From Nocardia altamirensis NBRC 108246 (GTDB lineage Bacteria > Actinomycetota > Actinomycetes > Mycobacteriales > Mycobacteriaceae), in assembly GCF_001612685.1 (NCBI RefSeq), contig NZ_BDAY01000041.1, forward strand, positions 50,458 through 114,457: DNA of 64,000 nucleotides. Direction: 5' to 3'. How positions within the stretch are numbered: the first letter of the stretch is position 1; every line of letters starts with the position of its first letter. Positions 34,374 to 43,867 of this stretch are shown here, piece by piece. Below the pieces are notes generated by a model. The model ran no database searches. It had not been told where the DNA came from and saw only the letters and a program-made list of their open reading frames with translations. Position numbers and translations under genes: made by a program.

Positions 34374-35573
34374 TCAATCCGTCACACCCGGAAACCGGCT
34401 GTTGAGCCATGCTTGAACGGCAGCCCGATCACTGAAGCCGTTGTCACGCAACACATCCACGACGTCCCTGCCGCATACCATCGCTATCGGATGGCCATCG
34501 GTCCGCACCTCGTCGTATACCTGCCGATTGAAGTACGACAGTGTCACGAACACCCCAAACTGTCGATGTCGAATCCTGGAGATCAAGCGACTCATCTCCC
34601 TAACACCGACACCGCTGTCTTGGCCGTAACACTTCGCTTCGAGCGCGAACTCGACCGAGACCTTGTCCGCATTAGGACCAAGTAGGTACTGACCGATAGC
34701 GTCACGCCCGCCGTCTCGACTCGGCGACGTCACCGTACAGCTACCGGTCGATGGCGCCATGAGGCGCCAGACCTCGACGGCACAGGCTTCGAAATCTGTT
34801 GGCCTGGTGCTGAAGTAGTCGCGAATGGTCTGCAGGATCGCCCGCCCAGTGGGGTCGCTGGGCAGCTGGTCCGCCTTGCTTCGAATCGTGACCGTCGGCG
34901 GGGCTACGAGCGCACGATAGACACGGCCTTCCACCCAATCTCGCCACGGTTCGGGACATCCAGCCGAGATGGTGGGCGCTCCACTCAGAACCGCGTCCAG
35001 CCAATCCCGCGGCACGACACCAACATCAAGCACAGTAAAGAACGCGCGGTAGTTCTGGAATCGCGAGCCGGAGGCGTTACGCCAAATCGCGGAAAGGTCC
35101 GCATCCGATGTCAGCGTCGCCGCGCCAGGAGCAAGCAGACCGCGGAACCGAACAGCTCGTCCCGGTACGGACTTCTCGAAGTACAGGAACGGCGGGACTC
35201 TGAGACGATCGTCCGCTGAGCCGTGTGCGCGCTCGAAAGCATTGCGCAACAGCAAGTTCCCAGCACGTGTCGTATCGTGCAGCTCGGTTCCCGGCCTTCG
35301 GTTGTCACCGAAGTAGGTGAAAATGCCGGTCTCCGGGTCGAGACTGTCTGGCCACGTGAGCTCTTCACCGCTGGTGTACAGCACAGCCAGTTTCACCGAA
35401 TCGTTGCGCACCGAACCCTTGTAGCGAAATCCACCTTGATTCCCAACGGGCAAGAGGCGAGCGAGCGGATCGTCTCCGCTGGTCCCCCGAGTCCCACCGA
35501 GGTAGCGCCGCTCGACATGTAGATCTGCAGTCGGCAGGTCTGCGAAGGCTGTCGCCTGATCACCGTCCAACAT
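34374..35573 (-). CDS. AspBHI-like modification-dependent restriction endonuclease
   Basis: 399 residues. N-terminal half: NQGGFRYKGS (about 45-54), VLYTSGEELTWPD (about 65-77) and FTYFGDNRRPGTELHDT (about 85-101). These match what I remember of the AspBHI N-terminal (SRA-like) modified-base reader. C-terminal half (about 258-399) is an Mrr-type catalytic domain: FEACAVEV, SRDGGRDA (Asp about 287) and LEAKCYGQ (Glu about 312, Lys about 314). AspBHI cuts at a distance from 5-methylcytosine. Divergent from the DUF262 gene. Confidence 0.75.
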   Translation of the reverse strand: MLDGDQATAFADLPTADLHVERRYLGGTRGTSGDDPLARLLPVGNQGGFRYKGSVRNDSVKLAVLYTSGEELTWPDSLDPETGIFTYFGDNRRPGTELHDTTRAGNLLLRNAFERAHGSADDRLRVPPFLYFEKSVPGRAVRFRGLLAPGAATLTSDADLSAIWRNASGSRFQNYRAFFTVLDVGVVPRDWLDAVLSGAPTISAGCPEPWRDWVEGRVYRALVAPPTVTIRSKADQLPSDPTGRAILQTIRDYFSTRPTDFEACAVEVWRLMAPSTGSCTVTSPSRDGGRDAIGQYLLGPNADKVSVEFALEAKCYGQDSGVGVREMSRLISRIRHRQFGVFVTLSYFNRQVYDEVRTDGHPIAMVCGRDVVDVLRDNGFSDRAAVQAWLNSRFPGVTD

Positions 35574-35783
35574 GATCAACCATCGTAAACTGAACTACTT
35601 CTCTTTCATAGCATGGCACACGTGTTAGTTGGCCAACTCGTGGCGAACAAGCGCATGGCGCGAATTGAAAGCTCGCATCATGCCATCGTAGAAGAACATT
35701 CACCGTCGGTGCGGGGCCCTCGCTTGACTGGTCCTGGATTGTCCGAAAGACTAAGTAGCCTACAACCAGAAAGGGCGCTAGCG

Positions 35784-36959
35784 TTGGATGACTCCAGCCC
35801 AAACATCGAAGAAAACGAGACACCAGTACTTGATCCCGAGACGGATGAAGATGAGGTTGTTCTAGGCCCGCCATCCGCCGAAGAGTCCCTGCGATATTTC
35901 GGTGTAGATTTTGACGTCGAAGGACTGGTGAGACGTTTTGGGCGCAAAGAGCTTATTGTACCCCGATTTGACCCTGAAGAACCCGAGAACCGCAGCACTG
36001 GCTATTTCGGGTTCCAGCGAGATTTCGTATGGACAAAACGCCAAATGGACCGCTTTATAGAGTCAGTACTTCTCGGATACCCGGTCCCGGGCATATTTCT
36101 GGTCGAATTGGCCACTCGTCAATACCTTGTGCTCGATGGTCAGCAGCGCCTGACGACACTTGCCGCATTCTATGATGGCGTGATAGAAAACCCAAAGGGT
36201 GGCTCTCGGGAGTTCATACTGGAATATGCAGCTCCCCCTTTCAAGGGTAAGAGCTACGAAACCCTTGAGGGGACCGATAGGCGAGTTCTTAATAATGCAC
36301 TAATCCAAGCAACTGTTACTCTTCCGGTTGGCGACGCCGGAAAGATCGCCATATATACGCTATTCGAAAGAATTAACAGTGGCGGAACCAAGCTCAAAGA
36401 CCAGCAAATACGCGTGGCCATCTTCCCTGGCGATGCCACAGAACTAGTACGCACTCTGAACAGCGATCCTAACTGGCGCGTACTTTTCGGTCCCCGTCAT
36501 CGCGACCTCGGGGATCAGGAGTTAATACTGCGATACCTCTCTCTGAAGCAAGTTGCAGAAAAGATCCAAGAAATTGGGGAGGCGGGAGCCGTAGCTTTCA
36601 CTCCTCCAATGGCCACATTCATGAGCAATTTCCTCGACGAGAATACAACGATGCCGGAAGGCATTCAGGCACGAGAAATAAGCGAATTCGCTACCGCATG
36701 CCGTCTACTTGTTGAGGCAAACGGGAAAGACGCATTGAAACGAAGTAGGACAATAAATGCAGCGCGAGCAGATTCCATTCTCGCAGGTCTGACTCTCGCC
36801 ATTCGCCGAGATTCTTCCCTCGACGCACTTCGAGTCGCCGACGCAATGCAGAGACTGGAACTGGACCCTCTATATATCGAAAGTACCCAAAAGAGCACCT
36901 CACACAGGTCCAGTGTGCGCGATAGATTGACTTCGGTACTGCAGGTTTTCACAGGGTGA
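35784..36959 (+). CDS. DUF262 (GmrSD N-terminal/ParB-like) protein
   Basis: 391 residues. The core motifs are FQRDFVW (77-83), IFLVE and the nuclease/NTPase signature DGQQRLTTL (118-126), followed by LFERINSGGTKL, as in DUF262 proteins such as the N-terminal half of GmrSD and BrxU. Unlike those it has no DUF1524/HNH C-terminus. TTG 35784 is preferred: AGAAAGGG lies 8 nt upstream and the acidic N-terminus then resembles the family; ATGs at 35613 or 35655 would add non-conserved sequence. Codon use is far more AT-rich than the core genome. It is followed 3 bp later by an HEPN gene. Confidence 0.85.
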   Translation: MDDSSPNIEENETPVLDPETDEDEVVLGPPSAEESLRYFGVDFDVEGLVRRFGRKELIVPRFDPEEPENRSTGYFGFQRDFVWTKRQMDRFIESVLLGYPVPGIFLVELATRQYLVLDGQQRLTTLAAFYDGVIENPKGGSREFILEYAAPPFKGKSYETLEGTDRRVLNNALIQATVTLPVGDAGKIAIYTLFERINSGGTKLKDQQIRVAIFPGDATELVRTLNSDPNWRVLFGPRHRDLGDQELILRYLSLKQVAEKIQEIGEAGAVAFTPPMATFMSNFLDENTTMPEGIQAREISEFATACRLLVEANGKDALKRSRTINAARADSILAGLTLAIRRDSSLDALRVADAMQRLELDPLYIESTQKSTSHRSSVRDRLTSVLQVFTG

Positions 36960-36962
36960 AGC

Positions 36963-37454
36963 ATGCCGACTAGCAGAGAAACTGCACGTGTAGAGATTCA
37001 TCGTATGAAATCAGCACTTGATGCAACCTACCAACGGTACACAGATTCTCTCCACGACATTCCCATTGCCCTCCAACAAGACCTACACTTGTATATCTGC
37101 ATAAGACTATCCGGCTATTTGGAGCAGCTCCTCCATCAAGCAATATGCGCCTACGTTTCCGACTCTTCAAACAGTGCCGCGCGCGAGTTCACGCTATCCT
37201 TCTTTAGAAATGCACCGAATCTCAATCCAGGCGCCTTGGAGAAACTAATTGAAAGATTTGGAGACAAGTGGGTGAGCGAGCTGGGACAGCTCCTCGACCT
37301 CGAAAACAATCGTACGTCTCTTGGAACCTTGATAAAAATCAGAAACGATACCGCACATGGTAGAAGCTATGGCGGTAGCCTGGCTAGCATCAGTTCGTAC
37401 AAGGAGCTAATCGACGACTTGCATAAATGGGTATTAGCACGAATGATTGATTGA
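36963..37454 (+). CDS. HEPN-domain protein, probable RNase partner of DUF262
   Basis: 163 residues, four-helix type. RNDTAHG places Arg127 and His132 in the R-x4-H catalytic motif of HEPN ribonucleases (RiboL-PSP/MAE_28990-like group). ATG 36963 starts 3 bp after the DUF262 stop, with AGGGTGA as SD. The two are therefore one transcription unit with the same AT-rich codon use. Likely action: RNA cleavage during phage attack, restrained or triggered by the DUF262 partner; this is inference. Confidence 0.8.
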   Translation: MPTSRETARVEIHRMKSALDATYQRYTDSLHDIPIALQQDLHLYICIRLSGYLEQLLHQAICAYVSDSSNSAAREFTLSFFRNAPNLNPGALEKLIERFGDKWVSELGQLLDLENNRTSLGTLIKIRNDTAHGRSYGGSLASISSYKELIDDLHKWVLARMID

Positions 37455-37531
37455 CAATATCCGCATGTCTATCCGCAGTAAATGAGGAGAATTAGCTACA
37501 GCGAACCTATTCCTGCCCAGTACCAGCCACA

Positions 37532-38476
37532 TTACATCGGAGGCGCAGCGACCGTGGGGTCGCCGGGTCGAGCTACGGACCACATCGTACCGGCGATCTC
37601 AGACACAGGATCGTTTCTATCAGCCCGAGCCGGTATCACACGAGCCGCAACAAACTCCCCATTACGCGGAACCGGCAAACCCAACTGTGCAGCTACTTTC
37701 CGTTCTTTGTGCCCGAGTATAACGATTCCATCGGATTGCAAAGCAGTTCGCGATCCACCATTTGATCGAGCGCGTTTCATAAAATCGTCCTGTTGCGCCA
37801 CTGTCGCAACTTCTGCTCGTCTGATAATCCTTCCATGGACCGATCGAAACAATTCATTAGTGCGGGCCTGACCATGCCTGTTGCCGAATCGCGCCCGAGC
37901 CGAGAATATACGGTTTCGTGTGATCTCATCCAGCTCAATATAGATGTTCGGCGCCAAGAACCTGACATCCGGCCACAGCTCACGCACTTGCACTCGACCT
38001 ACCGAGGAAAGTGTCGTCTTAGCATCACGGTTTCGCCCTAGATTGAGGTACGATTCCTTGACTCTCACCAGTCCCGCATGCCAGGTTGCGCGATCATCAT
38101 CTGCCGTGATTAACAACGCAATATGACCGACTACTTCGGGCGGCAAGGTCCACCCGCCGTACTTCATCGAGTACTTGCAGTCAACTTCAATTCCCGCAAT
38201 TCTATAATCGGTGGCATCGCCATCTTCGAATTCAAATTCACGCTGCAGATTGATCTCAACCAACGTCCCCATATGCGTCTTCTCTGTCTTGAAAAGCTGC
38301 GAGAAGTTCCATCGCCCCGTCCGCTGACCGTCGTACAGTTGATCCAGCGTGTCCCGAAGGACCCTGGCGATCCTGTCACCGGTCGGATCAAGCCGGTACA
38401 GCTCGAATTGAACGGCGTCGAGCTCCGCGTCGTGATCTTCGCCCGCATATTCGAGCGGCAGTTGACTGCTTGACAT
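37532..38476 (-). CDS. NaeI-family type II restriction endonuclease
   Basis: 314 residues, close to R.NaeI (317) along its whole length as I remember that sequence: RDTLDQLYDGQRTGR, KTEKTH, TLVEINL, VDCKYS, HGQARTNELFR and VATVAQQDDFMKR. NaeI catalytic residues Glu70, Asp86, Asp95 and Lys97 correspond to Glu74, Asp90, Asp99 and Lys101 here; Leu47 matches NaeI Leu43. NaeI is a type IIE enzyme that cuts GCCGGC and needs a second site; the same target is inferred. ATG 38476 follows GGGGAG. The methyltransferase is at 39407-40726. Confidence 0.93.
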   Translation of the reverse strand: MSSSQLPLEYAGEDHDAELDAVQFELYRLDPTGDRIARVLRDTLDQLYDGQRTGRWNFSQLFKTEKTHMGTLVEINLQREFEFEDGDATDYRIAGIEVDCKYSMKYGGWTLPPEVVGHIALLITADDDRATWHAGLVRVKESYLNLGRNRDAKTTLSSVGRVQVRELWPDVRFLAPNIYIELDEITRNRIFSARARFGNRHGQARTNELFRSVHGRIIRRAEVATVAQQDDFMKRARSNGGSRTALQSDGIVILGHKERKVAAQLGLPVPRNGEFVAARVIPARADRNDPVSEIAGTMWSVARPGDPTVAAPPM

Positions 38477-38703
38477 CGTATGTCTCCCCAGCATCCGGAT
38501 GTGTCGTCGAAGCATAGCTCGCATATCGGACATGGCAATGGCTATCGGCCGCCCTGATGGAGCTCTGCCGTTCGGTGGATGGGCAGAAGCGTGGTTCGTC
38601 GTGCTACAAGCTGCCGTTGGTACGCTAACGATGTTCGGGAGCAGCAACCTTCAGGTGTGCGTCCAGGCACTTCAGTCGAAATCGGAGCGTCGGCGGCGCC
38701 ATG

Positions 38704-39201
38704 TCAGGGTCGTCCAATAGGATCGCTCACATGTTCGGTTCTGTCCTCGAGGACTCTCACCACTGTGCCGATTGCGGCATCGAGGGGTTCGTGCTCCCAC
38801 AGACGGACCACGCGCCAACCCGCCTCAACCAACGCAACATCCGCGGCGCGATCGCGTTCGATGTTCCTGCGAAGCTTTGGCGCCCAATACCATTCGTTAG
38901 TCGTAGGCTGACGGCCGTGCTCCGGACAGACATGCCAGAAGCAGCCGTCCACGAAGACCGCCACCTTGCGGGCAGTGAAGACGATGTCAGGTCGGACCTT
39001 CATCGAGCCGAGGTCGAGTCTGAAGTCCTTGCGATACCTGTAGCCCAGCCGGTGCAGTGCACTCCGCAGCACAATCTCCGGTTTGGTGCCGGTTCGGCGG
39101 TTGGCTCGCATGTTGCGGGAGCGCCCCTCGTTGAGAGGAGCAGGATAGAGGCCACGTTCGTGAGCTCTACTTCTGGCGTCGTCCGATCGTCCCTCAGTCA
39201 C
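38704..39201 (-). CDS. vsr: Very short patch repair endonuclease
   Basis: 165 residues. Vsr signature: MRANRRTGTKPEIVLRSALH, GYRYRKDFRLDL, PDIVFTARKVAVFVDGCFWH, CPEHG and WRVVRLWEHE. It nicks beside T in T:G mismatches made when 5-methylcytosine deaminates, so it protects sites of the neighbouring C5-methyltransferase. GTG 39201 is the likely start; the frame is open further upstream and the conserved part begins about 45 codons in. Confidence 0.92.
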   Translation of the reverse strand: MTEGRSDDARSRAHERGLYPAPLNEGRSRNMRANRRTGTKPEIVLRSALHRLGYRYRKDFRLDLGSMKVRPDIVFTARKVAVFVDGCFWHVCPEHGRQPTTNEWYWAPKLRRNIERDRAADVALVEAGWRVVRLWEHEPLDAAIGTVVRVLEDRTEHVSDPIGRP

Positions 39202-39406
39202 ATCTGTCCCAGTTCGAGGCAGGCGGGTGTAGTACGGAAAGATACTCCCGCACACACCACCACTCGACCTTGCCCTCCGTACCGAAAGGCATCAGCGTGA
39301 CCGACCTTCGCGTCATAGAGAGTTGGGCGAGGAAACGGAGCCTCACAGGCGAAGAGATGGCGGATCATATGGTGAGCGTGTTGTTGCGCGGTGATGGGTC
39401 GAGGAC

Positions 39407-40726
39407 ATGACTCGGGGTACATCGAAGAGGGCGACGAAGCAGCCCGAGTTCACATCGATCGAGATCTGCGCCGGCGCCGGCGGGCAGGCAGTCGGCCTGC
39501 ACCAGGCAGGATTCGGTCATTTGGCGCTGGTCGAAATCGACCAATATGCAGTCAAGACCCTCGGACTCAACATCAAAGACCACCGGCTGTGGGCGTGGGA
39601 GAGAGAGCACTGCGACATCCTCGGTGCCGACGTCAACGACTTCGATCCCTATAACGCCAAGGTCATGACCAAGAGCTCTGCGTTACTACGACAGCGTGGG
39701 CTGGATCTGCTGGCCGGCGGCGTGCCATGCCCGCCGTTCTCGCACGCAGGAAAGCAGCTCGGTAAACACGATGAGCGCGACCTGTTCCCTCGAATGTTGG
39801 AACTGGTCAAGATCCTTGAGCCGCGCGCAGTAATGATCGAGAACGTCCGGGGTCTCATGGATCCGAAGTTCTCGGACTACCGCGGCTGGATCGAGAAGGA
39901 GCTCGAACGCCTCGACTACAAGGTATGCAAATGGGACATCTTGGAGGCGGCCAACTTCGGTGTGCCGCAACTGAGGCCTCGTGCCATCCTGGTCGCATTT
40001 CGCAAAGAAGTGATCGAAGGCCTCGAATACAAATGGCCTGTGGCAACACACAAGAACCCTGTCAGCGTTCTGGAAAGCCTTGAACCGTCGATGCGTGAGC
40101 GCTTCGAACCCTACTTCGACGGGGTTCACTCGGAGCGAGCTCACGCAGCTTTCGAACAGTGGCGCAAGAAGGCTCACGATCGCGATGCTGAGCTCAAGGG
40201 CAAGGGCGGAGGTATCGCGCCCACACTCGTGGGTGGATCAAAGAAGCATGGCGGCGCCGATCTAGGACCGAGTAGAGCAAAAACCGCGTGGAAGCAGCTG
40301 GGTGTCTCAGGTATGGGCGTCGCCAACGACATCAAGACCTGTGCTGAGAAGCAGAGCGAAGGTCGGGATCTCTTCGGCCCCGATGGACCAATGCTCACCG
40401 TCCGTCAGGCCGCTATCATTCAAGGCTTCCCGCTCGAATGGGACTTCTACGGCGGAAAGACGGCGCAGTACCGCCAGGTGGGCAACGCGTTCCCGCCACC
40501 AGTAGCGAAGGCAGTGGGCGAGTCGATCATCGACGTGCTGAAGGCAGCAAAAGAGCGTGACCGGAAAGGTATGGAGTCACTCGGAACAGAGACGCGCAGT
40601 CGTGACCGCAAGGCTGCGGATCCGGCCCAACCAAAGCGTCGAGTGAAGAAAGTGCCTGCTGCTGTCAGCAATACGCAAAATCAATATTCGCTATGGGGTA
40701 CAGAAGAGGCGACTGCTGTGAGTTGA
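39407..40726 (+). CDS. DNA (cytosine-5) methyltransferase of the NaeI-type system
   Basis: 439 residues. Motif I EICAGAGGQA (19-28), motif IV PCPPFS with catalytic Cys108, motif VI ENVRG (145-149), motif VIII QLRPRA (188-193), a target-recognition region (about 230-350), and motif X GNAFPPPVA. The basic C-terminal tail (about 385-439) is not conserved. ATG 39407 after GGGTCGAGG. Divergent from vsr, two genes from the endonuclease; protects the host's own sites. Modified base position not deducible here. Confidence 0.93.
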   Translation: MTRGTSKRATKQPEFTSIEICAGAGGQAVGLHQAGFGHLALVEIDQYAVKTLGLNIKDHRLWAWEREHCDILGADVNDFDPYNAKVMTKSSALLRQRGLDLLAGGVPCPPFSHAGKQLGKHDERDLFPRMLELVKILEPRAVMIENVRGLMDPKFSDYRGWIEKELERLDYKVCKWDILEAANFGVPQLRPRAILVAFRKEVIEGLEYKWPVATHKNPVSVLESLEPSMRERFEPYFDGVHSERAHAAFEQWRKKAHDRDAELKGKGGGIAPTLVGGSKKHGGADLGPSRAKTAWKQLGVSGMGVANDIKTCAEKQSEGRDLFGPDGPMLTVRQAAIIQGFPLEWDFYGGKTAQYRQVGNAFPPPVAKAVGESIIDVLKAAKERDRKGMESLGTETRSRDRKAADPAQPKRRVKKVPAAVSNTQNQYSLWGTEEATAVS

Positions 40727-40826
40727 TCCGCTGGAGCAACTGCACCAAAAGGCTCGTAGCTGTGGGTTCAACTCCCCGAAAGCCGTTCACATCCCCTTGC
40801 GGGACGAAGTATTGGCTGAATCCACA

Positions 40827-42227
40827 TCATGTGGGGAGGAGGCGGGAGATTACCTCGGTCAACTGTTTGACGTTGCGGCATTCGTGCATGGTGATGTGGT
40901 CGGCGTAGACGGTGGCGGCGGAGTCGCCGGTGGTCCAGGAGGGGGAGGGTTCTGGGTTGAGCCAGTAGGCGTGTTTGGCTCGGGCGCACATTGATTGGAG
41001 GGCAGGGAGGTTGGGGGCGGTGCGGTTGGTGCGGGCGTCGCCGAGGATGAGGAGGGAGGTGCGGGGGCCGATGGCGTCTAGGTAGGTGTCGGTGAAACCT
41101 TGGAGGGATTCGCCGTAGTTGGAGCTGCCGTAGCGGGCTACGTTGGTGTCGCGGACTATTCGGGCGGCGGTGCCGGGGGCGGGGGGTTCGCCGGGGGTGA
41201 AGAAGTCGGTGATTTCGTCGCAGGTGTCGACGAAGCCGAAGCCGCGGACCTTGGTGAATTGGTCTTGGAGGGCTTGGATCAGTTGGAGGGTGAATTCGGC
41301 GAAGCCCGCTACCGAGCCGGAGAGGTCGGCTAGGACTACCAGGTCGGGGCGGCCGTGTTTGCGGGAGCGGAGGACGGGGTCGATGGGGACGCCGCCGGTG
41401 GCCATGGAGCGGCGGAGGGTGCGGCGCATGTCGATGTGGCCGCGGACGGATTTGCGGCGGCGGGCGGCTAGGCGGGTGGCTAGTTTGCGGGCCAAAGGGT
41501 GTACTAGGCGGCGCATTTCGGCTAGGTCTTGTTCGCGGGCGCCCAGGAAGTCGACCTGGTCGGTGCTGGATTGGACGCCTCGGCGGGCGATGTATTCGGT
41601 GCCGCGGAGTTGGGCGGAGCGGAGGCGGGCTTCGGTTTGCAGGGCGGTGCGGAAGCCCGCGAGGCGGCGGTTGGCTTCGATGGTGTTGACGGTGGCATCG
41701 AGTTCGCCGGTGGGGCGCATGCCTGCGACGATGCGGTCGATGAGGTCTTCTGGGCGAAGGGTTTTCAGAGTCAGGTAGGAGGACCAGCCTGCGCCGGAGG
41801 CGGTGGTGACGGGGGTGGTCGATTGGCCGGAGCCTGCTCCCCCGTATGCGCCGAGCTCGGTCAGGGCTTGGCGGGCGAGGTCGGCGGTGGCGCCGGGGTC
41901 GTCCGCGGAGAGTGCGTCCGCCAGGCGATCGCGAAGCGACTCAATGGATTCCGGGGTTGCCGGGGTCGCGGCTTGCGGCTGCTCTGTGGTCAGGAAGTAG
42001 AGGTCGAAGAGTTGGTCGAAGACGGCGCGTTGACCGTTTCGGCGCAAGAGGCAGGCGGCCATGCCGGAGCGCAGGCGATTTCGATCGGAAAGCCCGAGCG
42101 CGAGCATGGCTTCCGCGGCGTCGATGGTTTCGCTGGGGCCAGCGGTGATGCCGTGATCGCGAAGCAGCGTGACGAACTCGACGAGGCGGTCGGTCATCGC
42201 CTCGGGCGGTTGCGACGGCGGGGTCAT
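40827..42227 (-). CDS. VWA-domain protein, CoxE-like
   Basis: 466 residues. The C-terminal von Willebrand A domain has a MIDAS motif VVLADLSGSVAGF (D-x-S-x-S, near 300) and LILGDARTNR. The N-terminal half is a CoxE-type helical region (RLVEFVTLLRDHGITAGPSE). Forms a pair with the MoxR ATPase upstream, 88 bp away; such pairs act as chaperones or metal-insertion/activation machines for unknown partners. The plus strand is strikingly G-rich over this gene. Confidence 0.88.
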   Translation of the reverse strand: MTPPSQPPEAMTDRLVEFVTLLRDHGITAGPSETIDAAEAMLALGLSDRNRLRSGMAACLLRRNGQRAVFDQLFDLYFLTTEQPQAATPATPESIESLRDRLADALSADDPGATADLARQALTELGAYGGAGSGQSTTPVTTASGAGWSSYLTLKTLRPEDLIDRIVAGMRPTGELDATVNTIEANRRLAGFRTALQTEARLRSAQLRGTEYIARRGVQSSTDQVDFLGAREQDLAEMRRLVHPLARKLATRLAARRRKSVRGHIDMRRTLRRSMATGGVPIDPVLRSRKHGRPDLVVLADLSGSVAGFAEFTLQLIQALQDQFTKVRGFGFVDTCDEITDFFTPGEPPAPGTAARIVRDTNVARYGSSNYGESLQGFTDTYLDAIGPRTSLLILGDARTNRTAPNLPALQSMCARAKHAYWLNPEPSPSWTTGDSAATVYADHITMHECRNVKQLTEVISRLLPT

Positions 42228-42315
42228 GATGTGGCCTGCTCATCGACGCTCCTGCTAGAGGATGCGGCCGAGATGCTGCCGGCTTGTGCCGCGGCAGAAG
42301 CGAGCCGACCCGTAC

Positions 42316-43203
<888 letters not shown>

Positions 43204-43275
43204 CAGTAGACAGTCTAGGACCACGCGAGATCGCGGGCTTGATCTGAACCGCACTCGAGGTTCTACGGTCGAGGC

Positions 43276-43695
43276 ATGATCTTCACCGACGTCGAACGCA
43301 CCTATCTCGCCGGCCAGCGACTCGCCAGACTGGCCACTGTTTCGGCTGTGGGCGGGCCACAAGTCGTTCCGCTCGGCTTCCGTCTCAACGACGACGACAC
43401 GATCGATATCGGCGGGCCGAATCACACTGCGACGCAACGCTATCGGAACATCCTCGGCAACCCGAAGGTCAGCCTGCTCATCGATGACATGACGCCGGAC
43501 GAGCCGGGGGCACTGAAGCCGGGCTGGGGTCGTGGCATCGAGATCCGCGGCGTGGTGGAGACGTTGACCGTCGACGTACCGCCGGTCGCGCCGGAGTGGT
43601 TCTCCCGCGACATCCTTCGCATCCACCCGCGCTGGGTGAAGAGCTGGCACATCGACCCGGACAACATCGAAGGCGGGTCACGCAAGGTGGATTAG
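43276..43695 (+). CDS. PPOX-class F420-dependent oxidoreductase
   Basis: 139 residues, split-barrel fold: RLARLATVSAVGGPQVVPLGF near 17-37 and NILGNPKVSLLIDD near 58-71 are typical of the small F420-dependent PPOX proteins; ends WHIDPDN. Substrate unknown. TACGGT at 43264-43269 is 6 nt upstream of ATG 43276, suggesting a leaderless start. Divergent from the moxR gene. Confidence 0.87.
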   Translation: MIFTDVERTYLAGQRLARLATVSAVGGPQVVPLGFRLNDDDTIDIGGPNHTATQRYRNILGNPKVSLLIDDMTPDEPGALKPGWGRGIEIRGVVETLTVDVPPVAPEWFSRDILRIHPRWVKSWHIDPDNIEGGSRKVD

Positions 43696-43867
43696 CGAGC
43701 AGGCTGCGGCACGATTCAGAGCGACAGACCACCGCCAGTGTTTCGCCGCACACGACCGCATACGGCGAGTTTCCATCCCGAGTACGCCGAAGGCTTGCTG
43801 ATAACGTGCCTGGGAAGCCCGACCCGCACGGCTTCGACACCGACCTCGAGCACCGCGGAGGACTCAC

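Noticed and set aside
32328..40826. Attachment-site direct repeats flanking the defence island
   Set aside because: I compared the two borders by eye and found no convincing direct repeat, integrase or transposase.
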